A stretch of 64,000 nt of DNA, from NCBI GenBank assembly GCA_019746225.1, contig JAIESE010000020.1:16935-80934 (forward strand). Reading direction: 5' to 3'. Position numbers and translations under genes: made by a program. Of the stretch, positions 19,109 to 28,235 are shown in pieces. How positions within the stretch are numbered: the stretch's first letter is position 1; each line of letters opens with the position of its first letter. A model generated the notes under the pieces. That model did not search any database and was not told the DNA's origin. It was given only the letters and a program-made list of their open reading frames with translations. This DNA comes from Alphaproteobacteria bacterium. GTDB lineage: Bacteria; Pseudomonadota; Alphaproteobacteria; Paracaedibacterales; VGCI01.

Positions 19109-20056
19109 ATGCTTAAAACAGGAATCTATCGTACTGAGCAGTTGAATGATCCAAAGCAACTCATATACAGGTCTCAAGAGGATAAAAAAATCTCAATAAC
19201 GCTCTATCATAGTGTTATTGATGACCCCTCTAAAACCGAGATTGCAGAGCAAATTCTGTTAAACTTTACGGATGAGCGTGGCGCCTATAAAAGAACATAT
19301 TCAAATCGATTTGAGGATTTTGATCAACAAACTCTTAAAGAGATCCAACGTTATTTTACGCAAGATCATCCCTTAATGCTTCACGATGCCGGGGTCAGTG
19401 ATGGAAGAACATCTTGTGATTTTTTTCACAAAATCCAGCCCCTCTTTCCGAAGGTCAATTATCATGCATCAGATTATGATCCCCAAATATTTACGATTGA
19501 ATCTGGAAGGACAAAAGTCGTTTTCAATAAGCACAACAAAGTTCTCGAAATTGTTTTCCCTCCTTTTGTTTTCAATGGGAATCGAGATGCCTATCGTTAT
19601 CCCATAAATCACATTATTCGTTATTTGTTAGACAAAACACTTATCAAAAGACTCCTTTCAAAATATCAACAGGGCCTCATCAAAGCTCAAATGGATTTGT
19701 TATTTTGTCATCAGGCGATCGCTCTTTCTCAAAACGATAAACGCTTCCATCTTGAGCAGCATGATCTGTTGAAGGCCTTACCTGTTAAAAATTCCATTGA
19801 TATATTTCGGGCAATGAACATCTTAAATCCAAGCTATTTTAGCCGCCAAGAGTTTGAAACCATCCTCACCCATATTTATGACGGACTGACGAAGCAAGGG
19901 CTTTTCATAACAGGATCCAATGAAGAATCCAACACAACCGTCAATGGGGGGATTTTTCAAAAAACGCTCACAGGATTTGAAAAAGTAGGGCATTCTGGAA
20001 CAGGATCAGCGATAGAATCCATCATTTCGAATTACAGATCGCCTCGTCAAGATTAG
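19109..20056 (+). CDS. CheR-like SAM-dependent methyltransferase fold protein
   Basis: The 315-residue protein is not firmly recognised. LMLHDAGVSDGRTSCDFF near residue 90 resembles the SAM-binding GxG motif in a relaxed form. YHASDYDPQIF matches the acidic residue after strand 2. IDIFRAMNILNPSYFSRQEF resembles the 'CRNVLIYF' segment of CheR-type and small-molecule methyltransferases, followed by LTKQGLFITGSN, which resembles strand 5. It sits between two GT4 genes and asnB in one operon, so it may methylate a sugar or glycan. Spacing is 12 bases upstream and 10 bases downstream. Enzymatic function is inferred only. Confidence 0.65.
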   Translation: MLKTGIYRTEQLNDPKQLIYRSQEDKKISITLYHSVIDDPSKTEIAEQILLNFTDERGAYKRTYSNRFEDFDQQTLKEIQRYFTQDHPLMLHDAGVSDGRTSCDFFHKIQPLFPKVNYHASDYDPQIFTIESGRTKVVFNKHNKVLEIVFPPFVFNGNRDAYRYPINHIIRYLLDKTLIKRLLSKYQQGLIKAQMDLLFCHQAIALSQNDKRFHLEQHDLLKALPVKNSIDIFRAMNILNPSYFSRQEFETILTHIYDGLTKQGLFITGSNEESNTTVNGGIFQKTLTGFEKVGHSGTGSAIESIISNYRSPRQD

Positions 20057-20066
20057 GAAAAAACAT

Positions 20067-22001
20067 ATGTGTGGCATTACGGGATTTTGGTCATTTACAT
20101 CTAAATTATCTGACTATTCCTTTGATCGGATTGCTCAAGAAATGGCGGATCAACTGTCAAGCAGAGGGCCAGATTCAAGCGGCGTGTGGTGGGAAAAGGA
20201 AGCTCATTTAGCCTTTGGACACCGACGCCTTGCAATTGTTGATTTAACCGAAACGGGTCATCAACCGATGATCTCTTCCTCAGGACGCTTTGTGATCACC
20301 TATAATGGAGAAGTTTATAACGCTCCAGAAATTCATGAAAATCTGATCTCTAAAGGATACACTTTTCGAGGGACTTCAGACACAGAAGTTATTTTAACGG
20401 CGTGTGAAGCCTATGGTGTTGAAGAAGCAACGAAACAGCTCATCGGAATGTTTGCGTTCGCATTGTGGGATGCACAAGACCACAAACTTCACCTTGTTCG
20501 GGATCGCCTCGGCATTAAGCCCCTATACTGGGGGATACATCAACAAACCTTGTTCTTTGGGTCTCAAGTCAAGAGCTTTCGCCCCCACCCCCTTTGGCGC
20601 CCTGAACTGAATAGAGATGCGTTGCCCAACTATTTTCGGTTCAATTATATCCCCGGCCCTGCGTCCATTTATAAAGACATTCAAAAATTGCCTCCGGGAT
20701 GTATTGCGACCATTGAAGGGCAAAATAAAGTATCGGTAAAGCCTTATTGGACGATGAATGAGGCAATTCAAGGAGGTCAATCTCACCCTTTTCAATCTCC
20801 TTCCGAGTGGGTTGATCAACTGGACACTCTCTTAAAAGATGCTGTCAAGCGATGCATGGTCTCGGACGTTCCCATAGGAGCCTTTCTGTCAGGCGGTATC
20901 GATAGTTCAACGGTCGTTGCTTTAATGCAAAGCGTCAGCTCAACCCCTGTTCAAACCTTTAGCATTGGGTTTGATGAAGAGGGTTATAATGAAGCAACTC
21001 ATGCCGCAGCCGTTGCGCGTCATCTTGGAACGCACCATCACGAGCTCTATTTAAAATCAAGGGAGGCTTTAGATATCATCCCCACCATACCACAGTGGTG
21101 CGATGAGCCTTTTGCAGACCCATCCCAAATTCCAACCTTTCTCGTATCACGCCTCGCCCAAAAGCACTTAAAGGTTTGCTTATCTGGGGATGGAGGGGAC
21201 GAGTTTTTTGCAGGCTACAATCGCTATTTTCAAGCCAACCAGCTGTGGAAATGGGTATCGCCTTTGCCACTTCCTTTACGGAAATTGTCAGCATCAGGAA
21301 TCAAACTCTTATCCCCTTCCCAATGGGATTTTTTGGCCAACTTCATCCCAGGAAAAAAGAGTCATCCCATGGTGGGGGACAGAGCCCATAAACTGGCAAG
21401 CTTGCTCGTCTGTCCCGATCGTAGAAACCTTTACCTCAACCTCATCAGCCTTTGGAATAACCCAACAGATCTGGTACCAGGTGCCAAAGACCAACTCTCT
21501 TCACTTTGGATTTCAGATTCAACAAGTTCGAAGAATTCCTTTATTGAAGAGATGCAATACCTCGACAGTGTGACCTATCTGCCGGACGATATTTTATCAA
21601 AAGTTGATTATGCCAGCATGGCCGTCAGTTTAGAAAGTCGTGTGCCCTTGCTTGATCATCGTGTCGTTGAGCTCTCATGGAAAATTCCTCTTGAGCTGAA
21701 GCTAAAACATCCCCAAGGGAAATGGATTTTGCGCCAAGTATTGAAGAAGTATGTTCCAGAATCCCTCACGGAGCGCCCAAAGATGGGATTTGGTGTTCCC
21801 ATAGATCAATGGCTGAGAGGGGCTTTGCGCCCCTGGGCGGAGGAGCTTTTATCGGAAGCATCCTTAAGCGATTCTGGCCTAAATTCCATCCCTATTCGCC
21901 ATCGGTGGGCCGAACATGTGTCAGGCACCCGAAACTGGCAGTACTCCCTTTGGTCCATCCTCATGTTCCAGGCTTGGAGGAAGTCTGTGGGAACAACATA
22001 G
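20067..22001 (+). CDS. asnB: Asparagine synthase (glutamine-hydrolysing), copy 2
   Basis: The 644-residue protein starts MCGITGFW (Cys2 nucleophile) and has SRGPDSSGVW, YNGEVYN, the PP-loop SGGIDSSTV and CLSGDGGDEFFAGYNRY. Domain order and length match copy 1 at 907-2874, of which it is a clear paralogue. It closes the GT4-GT4-methyltransferase operon, 10 bases after the preceding stop, so it is more likely an amidotransferase acting on polysaccharide precursors than the cell's asparagine supply. It converges on acnA with 21 bases between the stop codons. Confidence 0.93.
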   Translation: MCGITGFWSFTSKLSDYSFDRIAQEMADQLSSRGPDSSGVWWEKEAHLAFGHRRLAIVDLTETGHQPMISSSGRFVITYNGEVYNAPEIHENLISKGYTFRGTSDTEVILTACEAYGVEEATKQLIGMFAFALWDAQDHKLHLVRDRLGIKPLYWGIHQQTLFFGSQVKSFRPHPLWRPELNRDALPNYFRFNYIPGPASIYKDIQKLPPGCIATIEGQNKVSVKPYWTMNEAIQGGQSHPFQSPSEWVDQLDTLLKDAVKRCMVSDVPIGAFLSGGIDSSTVVALMQSVSSTPVQTFSIGFDEEGYNEATHAAAVARHLGTHHHELYLKSREALDIIPTIPQWCDEPFADPSQIPTFLVSRLAQKHLKVCLSGDGGDEFFAGYNRYFQANQLWKWVSPLPLPLRKLSASGIKLLSPSQWDFLANFIPGKKSHPMVGDRAHKLASLLVCPDRRNLYLNLISLWNNPTDLVPGAKDQLSSLWISDSTSSKNSFIEEMQYLDSVTYLPDDILSKVDYASMAVSLESRVPLLDHRVVELSWKIPLELKLKHPQGKWILRQVLKKYVPESLTERPKMGFGVPIDQWLRGALRPWAEELLSEASLSDSGLNSIPIRHRWAEHVSGTRNWQYSLWSILMFQAWRKSVGTT

Positions 22002-22022
22002 ATTTTTTACGAATTCGAATTC

Positions 22023-24722
22023 TCATCCATCCTTCGACAACCCCCGCAAGACATATGGCAGAATCCCACCATTGCGGAAATAATCCACCTCGTCTTGTGT
22101 GTCGATGCGGCACAAAAGTGTATGACTACTCACTTGACCATCGGGTCTCGTAATTGCGGCTGTAACGGTCATCCCAGGCTTAATATCTCCGCTCACCCCT
22201 GTAATATCAATGACCTCATCCCCTGTAAGGCCAAGGGTTTTGCGACTTTCGCCATTAAGAAAAGTGAGGGGCAAAACGCCCATGCCAACCAAGTTGGAGC
22301 GATGAATGCGCTCAAAGCTCTCGGCAATCACTGCTTTTACGCCCAGCAAAAGAGGGCCCTTTGCAGCCCAATCCCGCGAAGATCCCGTCCCATATTCTTT
22401 CCCTGCAAACACGATGAGCGGCGTTCCTTCTTCTTGATATTTCATGGCCGCTGTATAGATGGGCAACACTTCAGCCGCAGAACCGTTGCGCGCAAAATAT
22501 TTGGTGAGACCCCCCGTTGTTCCGGGGAGCATCTCATTACTCAATCGGATGTTGGCAAAGGTCCCGCGCATCATGATTTCATGATTTCCGCGACGCGCCC
22601 CATAACTGTTGAAGTCATTAATGGGAACGCCGAAGTGTTGAAGATACTCCCCAGCGGGACCATCGGTTTTAATGCTGCCTGCCGGAGAAATATGATCCGT
22701 CGTCACGCTATCCCCCAGCACAGCTAAAATGCGCGCACCTTTAACGTCTGATAATTTTCCAAGCGTCGAGGTGATCCCCTCAAAGTAAGGGGGGTTTTTG
22801 ACGTACGTACTATTGTCTTTCCAAGAATAAGTGAGGCTGGCCTTTTCTTGAATTTTCGCCCAAGCGTCGTCCCCTTTAAACACATCTGCATACCGTTTGC
22901 GAAACATTTCAGGCGTTAAGAATTGATCGATGGCCTGTTGAATTTCAGCATCTGTTGGCCATACATCTTTAAGATATACGGGGTTGCCATCGGTGTCATG
23001 CCCAAGAGGTTCTGTGGTCAAATCGATGAGCATGGATCCCGCCAACGCATAGGCAACAACAAGGGGGGGAGAGCATAAGAAATTCGCTTTCACATGAGAA
23101 TTAATGCGCCCCTCAAAGTTTCGATTCCCCGAAAGAACAGCGCACATCGTCAGGTCATGAGACTCGATGGCTTTTGCAATTTCGGGGCTCAAGGGGCCTG
23201 AATTTCCGATGCACGTTGTGCATCCATATCCCACCAAATTGAACCCCAAAGCATCTAAATCTTTATCCAGCCCAGACTTTTCCAAATAGTCTGAGACCAC
23301 TTGAGATCCAGGAGCCAGGGACGTTTTTACCCAAGGTTTTGGAAAGAGTCCTCTTGCTCGAGCCTTGCGCGCCACCAGACCTGCCCCCAGCATGACAGCG
23401 GGATTTGAGGTGTTCGTGCAGCTGGTAATGGCCGCAATGACAATGTCTCCGTGATGCAAGGAATACTCCTTACCATCGATGGGATAGGATTCATGGGCGT
23501 GTTTATGCTCATCCTGTAACGCCGTTTGGCACGCGGATTTTGCATCCGATAACAAGACTTTATCTTGGGGTCGTTTTGGACCCGCAATGGTGGGAAGAAC
23601 CGATGCCAAATCCAGGATCAAGGTTTCTGAAAATTGAGGGTCTGGGGTCGATTCATCTCGCCACAACCCTTGAGCCTTCGCATAGGCTTCAACCAAGGCG
23701 ATTCGGTGCGGCTCGCGCCCTGTGAATTTTAAATACGCGATGGTTTTCTGATCAATAGGAAAGAACCCGCACGTTGCCCCGTATTCTGGTGCCATGTTCG
23801 CAATCGTGGCGCGGTCCGCAAGACTTAGCGCATCGAGGCCCTCACCATAAAACTCCACAAATTTCCCAACCACACCCTTGGCGCGCAACATGTTGGTTAC
23901 GGTTAATACCAGGTCTGTTGCGGTTGCGCCTTCTGGGAGTTTGCCCGTCATTTTAAAGCCCACAACTTTGGGAATCAGCATCGACACAGCCTGGCCCAGC
24001 ATAGCAGCCTCAGCCTCAATGCCGCCGACGCCCCATCCAAGAACCGCCAAACCATTCACCATGGTGGTGTGACTGTCTGTTCCCACAAGGGTGTCAGGAT
24101 AAGCAACTTGCCGCCCCGACGCATCCTCAGATACCCAAACCACTTGGGCCAGATATTCAAGATTCACCTGATGGCAAATGCCGGTCCCCGGGGGAACCAC
24201 TCGAAAGTTCTGAAAGGCCTCTTGGCCCCACCTCAAAAAAGCATAGCGTTCGTGATTGCGTTGATACTCCAGCGTCACATTGTGAGAGAAAGCCTCTGGT
24301 GTTCCAAAAACATCCGCCATCACAGAATGGTCAATAATTAAGTCTACCGGGATCAACGGATTAATAAGGGTTGGATCGCCCTTCAAGGTCGTCATCGCAT
24401 CCCGCATGGCCGCCAAGTCCACAATAGCCGGAACGCCTGTAAAATCTTGCATCAAAACGCGCGCCGGGATGTAGGCAATTTCCGTGGAATCATGGCCATT
24501 ACTTATGCTCTGCACCGCGGCTCGAATATCATCAAGCGTGACACGCTTTCCATCCTCATGGCGCAACAAATTCTCAATCAAAACTTTTAAAGAATAAGGG
24601 AGATGGTTGAGTGATGGGAGGCCTGCCTGTTCCGCTGCGAGCAAGCTGTAATAATCATACTCTTGTCCCAATACTTTGAGGGTGCGACGAATGTTTAATG
24701 AATCTTGTCCAACGGCCGTCAT
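22023..24722 (-). CDS. acnA: Aconitate hydratase A
   Basis: AcnA isomerises citrate to isocitrate in the TCA cycle using a [4Fe-4S] cluster. The 899-residue protein has the cluster cysteines in AITSCTNTSNP and GYGCTTCIGNSG, the DSHTTMVNGL motif, and a C-terminal swivel domain with GTGSSRDWAAKGP. Length and motif order are those of the AcnA/IRP family. A GGGAGA site lies just before the ATG. The gene is monocistronic; a MITE-like repeat lies upstream. Confidence 0.97.
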   Translation of the reverse strand: MTAVGQDSLNIRRTLKVLGQEYDYYSLLAAEQAGLPSLNHLPYSLKVLIENLLRHEDGKRVTLDDIRAAVQSISNGHDSTEIAYIPARVLMQDFTGVPAIVDLAAMRDAMTTLKGDPTLINPLIPVDLIIDHSVMADVFGTPEAFSHNVTLEYQRNHERYAFLRWGQEAFQNFRVVPPGTGICHQVNLEYLAQVVWVSEDASGRQVAYPDTLVGTDSHTTMVNGLAVLGWGVGGIEAEAAMLGQAVSMLIPKVVGFKMTGKLPEGATATDLVLTVTNMLRAKGVVGKFVEFYGEGLDALSLADRATIANMAPEYGATCGFFPIDQKTIAYLKFTGREPHRIALVEAYAKAQGLWRDESTPDPQFSETLILDLASVLPTIAGPKRPQDKVLLSDAKSACQTALQDEHKHAHESYPIDGKEYSLHHGDIVIAAITSCTNTSNPAVMLGAGLVARKARARGLFPKPWVKTSLAPGSQVVSDYLEKSGLDKDLDALGFNLVGYGCTTCIGNSGPLSPEIAKAIESHDLTMCAVLSGNRNFEGRINSHVKANFLCSPPLVVAYALAGSMLIDLTTEPLGHDTDGNPVYLKDVWPTDAEIQQAIDQFLTPEMFRKRYADVFKGDDAWAKIQEKASLTYSWKDNSTYVKNPPYFEGITSTLGKLSDVKGARILAVLGDSVTTDHISPAGSIKTDGPAGEYLQHFGVPINDFNSYGARRGNHEIMMRGTFANIRLSNEMLPGTTGGLTKYFARNGSAAEVLPIYTAAMKYQEEGTPLIVFAGKEYGTGSSRDWAAKGPLLLGVKAVIAESFERIHRSNLVGMGVLPLTFLNGESRKTLGLTGDEVIDITGVSGDIKPGMTVTAAITRPDGQVSSHTLLCRIDTQDEVDYFRNGGILPYVLRGLSKDG

Positions 24723-24842
24723 GAAAAGTTCTCCCTGAAGTGGCTATGGATTAAGGGTAGCTTGATTTAAAGAGGATGACAAGAGAGGGGGGGTCTCCAA
24801 AGCTTCGAGGGTATTAACGTTAAGGGACAAAGATCATCTAAC

Positions 24843-25068
24843 GGCTGTATTTTACCTCTCCCCTTGTGGGAGAGGTCGCAACACGCCGAGACGAAGTCGA
24901 GGCATGGTGCGAGTGAGGGGTGTGTTTCTACAAATAGGATGATTTGCTAATATTCTCGAATAATAAGTTATGGCTAAAACCTTTTCAATCCAATATCACC
25001 CCTCACCCGACCTTTACGCTTTCGCTCAAGGTCGACCTCTCCCACAAGGGGAGAGGTAAAATACAGCC
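24843..25068. repeat. MITE-like element with 36-bp perfect terminal inverted repeats
   Basis: Bases 24843-24878 and 25033-25068 are perfect inverted repeats of 36 bases. Each contains an internal hairpin around CCTCTCCC/GGGAGAGG. Inside them are further imperfect arms (GAGTGAGGGGTG against CACCCCTCAC), and a unique AT-rich centre of about 75 bases. The total is 226 bases with no coding frame. It resembles the RIME-type intergenic palindromes of Rhizobiales in wording and layout. No clear target-site duplication is visible. A half copy lies at 29170-29213. Confidence 0.85.
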
Positions 25069-25265
25069 CATAAATATTGAGCTATATCAGAAGCAATATA
25101 AACTTTCGTCCTAGTATCCATCACTTTTTATTAACACCCCCCCATCTCAGAAGCCCCACTAGCGTATTTATACGGTATTGCACAGCAAAAAAAGTAATGT
25201 ATATAGATGTATCTCACTTTTTCAAATAAGCATTTATACTTAGTCACCCAATAAAGGAACACAAG

Positions 25266-26240
25266 ATGTTTAATTTTAAAGCAAATATTATTTTAGGGTG
25301 CGCCCTAGCGCTCCTGTCGAACGCAACTTATAGCGGAGAGGTTCCAAAAGAGAGTCTTGCAGATAACCCCTTGTCCTCGCTTCGAACATCTTCTCTCAAA
25401 CATCTACCTCGTGGGGAAGAGAATGAATCAAGTCCTGTCTTTTCAAAGGAGACCAAAGAGAATAATGGCGTCTTTCCCAGAGAGATATTTGAGCGCCTTA
25501 TCAGATTCTCATCTCAAAAAAAGGCTAAAAAGGCTTTGGAAAAGATTAAGGAATTGTCCCTGAACAACAGGACTATGCGCAAGGCTGTCCTTCGTACAGG
25601 TCACCTAAAACCAATAAACACTATGGAAGATTCCCAGCTCATAAACCTTCTCATAGACTGCGGCAACAATCTGAGATCACTGGATTTGAACTTCTGTAGA
25701 CATAGCACCGCCGAGGCGGCCCTTATCACAGTATCCCAGAATTGTCGGAACCTGACCTCACTGGAGCTGGAGGAATGTTACATGATCACCCCCGAGACTC
25801 TCATCGCGGTATCACAGAATTGTCGGAACCTGACCTCACTGGATCTGGAGGAATGTTTTCAAATCACCCCCGAGACTATCATCGCGGTGTCACAAAATTG
25901 TCGGAACCTGACCTCATTGAATCTGAGGGGATGTGACCAGATCACCCCTGAGGCCCTCATCACAGTGTCACAAAATTGTCGCATACTGACCTCACTGGAT
26001 CTGAGTTTCTGCCGCCTGATCACCCCAGAGGCCCTCATCGCAGTGTCACAGAATTGTCCGAACCTGACCTCACTGAATCTGAGGGGATGTGACCAGATCA
26101 CCCCTGAAGCCCTCATCACGGTGTTACAGAATTGTCGGAACCTGACCTCACTGGATCTGGCTAGTTGTAAAAAGATTACTGGAAAGACTATACGCAAAAT
26201 TAAGAAAATAAGGCCTGGCATTGAAATTTCTACATTTTAG
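25266..26240 (+). CDS. Secreted leucine-rich-repeat protein (cysteine-containing LRR), effector candidate
   Basis: The 324-residue protein begins with a signal peptide (MFNFKANIILGCALALLSNA) and ends in seven LRRs of 26 residues (from residue 135), consensus NLTSLxLxxCxxITPEALI, the cysteine-containing (LRR_CC/AMN1-like) type usual in eukaryotic F-box proteins. Residues about 77-115 (FPREIFERLIRFS...) weakly resemble an F-box or other helical adaptor. LRR_CC domains bind proteins; in endosymbionts such proteins are often host-directed. AAAGGA precedes the ATG at good spacing. It is alone on the plus strand between the MITE and RNase G. Repeats 4 and 6 are nearly identical at DNA level. The host role is inferred. 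Confidence 0.85.
   Translation: MFNFKANIILGCALALLSNATYSGEVPKESLADNPLSSLRTSSLKHLPRGEENESSPVFSKETKENNGVFPREIFERLIRFSSQKKAKKALEKIKELSLNNRTMRKAVLRTGHLKPINTMEDSQLINLLIDCGNNLRSLDLNFCRHSTAEAALITVSQNCRNLTSLELEECYMITPETLIAVSQNCRNLTSLDLEECFQITPETIIAVSQNCRNLTSLNLRGCDQITPEALITVSQNCRILTSLDLSFCRLITPEALIAVSQNCPNLTSLNLRGCDQITPEALITVLQNCRNLTSLDLASCKKITGKTIRKIKKIRPGIEISTF
25668..26213 (+). repeat. In-frame 78-bp tandem repeats encoding LRRs
   Basis: Seven tandem units of 26 codons lie within the LRR gene. Most units share long near-identical blocks around CAGAATTGTCGGAACCTGAC, and units 4 and 6 are almost the same, pointing to recent duplication or gene conversion. The array is coding, not a CRISPR. Confidence 0.85.
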
Positions 26241-26290
26241 AACACACTATATTTAACTTTATAGGGTCTATAATTTTGTGCTGCCCACAG

Positions 26291-27433
26291 TCACGCGGGA
26301 AGTGCCAAATTGACACTCTCCCCAAGGGGCAAACGCCTTTTGGGAAGTCGTGTTTCCACCCATCCCAGCTTTGACCACCCAAAAATATCGAGCGGTAAAT
26401 GAGCCATGTCCGCGTGCTTCAAAAGGAGGGATTTCAGAGAGTCTCGATCTTGAGGGGAAGTTTCACTGCCCATAAAATCAATGATGATGTTCCCCCCAAG
26501 ATGCCGACATTTTAAGTGTTGAATGATGACGGGAATCGCTTCTTTGTTCGTCTGGCGAGCATCTTTATCCCCTTGGTTAACATCAATCACAACAGCAGCG
26601 GCTGTAACATCGATGACGATATTTCCTCCACTAGGTAAAGGGACAACATCTTGAAAAAGGGAGTCCCAAAAATCCTCTAGACCATAATCTTGGAACAAAG
26701 TTAGATGGTGTTTTAACACGTTCGGCAATAAGTCTGGCCGATGGACTATTAAAAAATCCCTGACCTCTTTCAGGATAATATCATCATCCACCAAAATGGT
26801 ATTTTGCTCTTGAGGATCCAAATCACGCATCCATCGTTGGGACATCGGCAGGGCATCATAAGGGGTGAGGCAAGGCGCCTTATTCGATAGCTTTTCAATC
26901 TCAGAGACCCTTTGATGCAAGAGCGAAATCTCAGCTTGAACATCCTCGAGGGGAGCATGGGCAGCCGCCTCTCTCAACGTGATTGGGGCATCGGGCGAGA
27001 AATGGGTGCGAAAGTGATTCCTCAATTGTGGATCTTGAATTTTTGACGAGAGGAGGAATTTTTTCTGATAGGGATGCAACAAACTATACCGCCCTCCCAG
27101 CGTAATTTTGCACGTTAAGAGAGGCCCTTTGTGCTCCGTTCCTTTATCTGGAATCGCTTCACGCCGCACTTGCACAAGAATGGCTTGACCTACAATGGGT
27201 TTTGGAAAAGATGGTTCTTGGGGCAAAAGACCGACACCATGATCGCCTAAATTTATGAAAGAATGGGAAGATTCAACACGGCTGACGCGCCCCCAATAAA
27301 TTTGATCCAAGCGTGCAGAGGGTACAGATTTTGAAGCATGCTCCTCAATATCCACATCCAAAATCTCACCATTCTTGAGATACGCAACGCGTTGAAAGTG
27401 ATCTTGTTTGCTGATGAAAATCTTTACCGGCAT
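26291..27433 (-). CDS. rng: Ribonuclease E/G family protein (RNase G-like, short form)
   Basis: The 380-residue protein starts with an S1-like RNA-binding region (IYWGRVSRVESSHSFINLG) and contains the catalytic, metal-binding aspartates in AAVVIDVNQGD and GGNIIIDFMGSE. RNase G/E enzymes cleave single-stranded AU-rich RNA and mature 16S rRNA 5' ends. It is shorter than E. coli RNase G and ends after LPLGESVNLALPA without the CPxC zinc-link, as do other short alphaproteobacterial forms. Zinc-linked tetramer formation is therefore doubtful. It lies 7 bases downstream of znuB on the same strand and may be co-transcribed with the zinc transporter. Confidence 0.88.
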   Translation of the reverse strand: MPVKIFISKQDHFQRVAYLKNGEILDVDIEEHASKSVPSARLDQIYWGRVSRVESSHSFINLGDHGVGLLPQEPSFPKPIVGQAILVQVRREAIPDKGTEHKGPLLTCKITLGGRYSLLHPYQKKFLLSSKIQDPQLRNHFRTHFSPDAPITLREAAAHAPLEDVQAEISLLHQRVSEIEKLSNKAPCLTPYDALPMSQRWMRDLDPQEQNTILVDDDIILKEVRDFLIVHRPDLLPNVLKHHLTLFQDYGLEDFWDSLFQDVVPLPSGGNIVIDVTAAAVVIDVNQGDKDARQTNKEAIPVIIQHLKCRHLGGNIIIDFMGSETSPQDRDSLKSLLLKHADMAHLPLDIFGWSKLGWVETRLPKRRLPLGESVNLALPA

Positions 27434-27440
27434 TTATATC

Positions 27441-28235
27441 CTATCGGGCACGGGCAACAATTGACCCGAGAAACAACAACAGACTGCAGACAACGATTGT
27501 TGGACCTGACGGGGTGTTGAAAGCAATCGCTGCAAGCAACCCTGAAGCTATGCCCAAAAAGGCGGCAGCCATCCCTATAAATGCCATTTGTTCCGGGCTT
27601 CTTGCAAAGCGTCCAGCGGTGGCTGCTGGCATAATGAGAAGCGCTGGCATCAAAAGCGCCCCAACAGCTTTTAAGGCAATAGCGACCGTCAGGGCCAATA
27701 TCACCATAAAAGCGGCGCGCACAACCCCAACAGAAACGCCGGCGGTTTGGGCGAGTTCCTCATCCAACGTCAAGAGCAGAAGCTCGCGCCATTTCCAATA
27801 AAAGAAGGCAGCAACCAAGAGAGCGCATCCATAGATCCAGAAGAGATCTTGCAAGCGAATCGACAAAATATCTCCCACTAGATAACTTTCTAAATCCACG
27901 TTGGAGCCACTTTTGGAGAGCGCCAAAAACCCTAAGGCCAGGGCGCTATAGGAAATGATCCCAAGCCACGCATCGGCGGATAAGTGTTGGCGGCTATGGG
28001 TTTTAGCGAGGATGGTTGCGCATAACAAACAAACACCGACAATGCCGATGTTGATGTCGATGTGAAGGACGATGCCAAGGGCAACGCCAAGAAGGGAGGA
28101 GTGGGCCAAGGCATCTCCAAAAAATGCCATACGACGCCACACAAGAAAGCATCCCAACGGCCCGGTTGTGAGCGCAAGTCCAAACCCTGCCAGAAGTGCT
28201 TTGCAAACCAAGGGATTAAAAAATAAATCAGTCAT
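27441..28235 (-). CDS. znuB: Zinc/manganese ABC transporter permease
   Basis: The protein of about 264 residues has seven to eight hydrophobic helices and FLVWRRMAFFGDALAHSSLLG near the N-terminus, the hallmark of the ABC-3 (ZnuB/MntB) permease family. It forms the inner-membrane pore for zinc with ZnuC. The ATG at 28235 (MTDLFFNP) overlaps the znuC stop by 8 bases, so it is preferred to a longer frame that extends into znuC. The operon is znuC-znuB followed by the RNase G gene. The binding protein znuA lies 5 kb away. Confidence 0.92.
   Translation of the reverse strand: MTDLFFNPLVCKALLAGFGLALTTGPLGCFLVWRRMAFFGDALAHSSLLGVALGIVLHIDINIGIVGVCLLCATILAKTHSRQHLSADAWLGIISYSALALGFLALSKSGSNVDLESYLVGDILSIRLQDLFWIYGCALLVAAFFYWKWRELLLLTLDEELAQTAGVSVGVVRAAFMVILALTVAIALKAVGALLMPALLIMPAATAGRFARSPEQMAFIGMAAAFLGIASGLLAAIAFNTPSGPTIVVCSLLLFLGSIVARAR

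Noticed and set aside
22095-22727. Long plus-strand open frame of 210 codons opposite acnA
   Set aside because: It lies fully antisense to conserved aconitase coding sequence, has no ribosome site and reads as low-quality protein rich in Cys, His and Arg.
25668-26213. Regular 78-base direct repeats that could suggest a CRISPR or satellite
   Set aside because: Units are in-frame, without unique spacers, and translate to LRRs.
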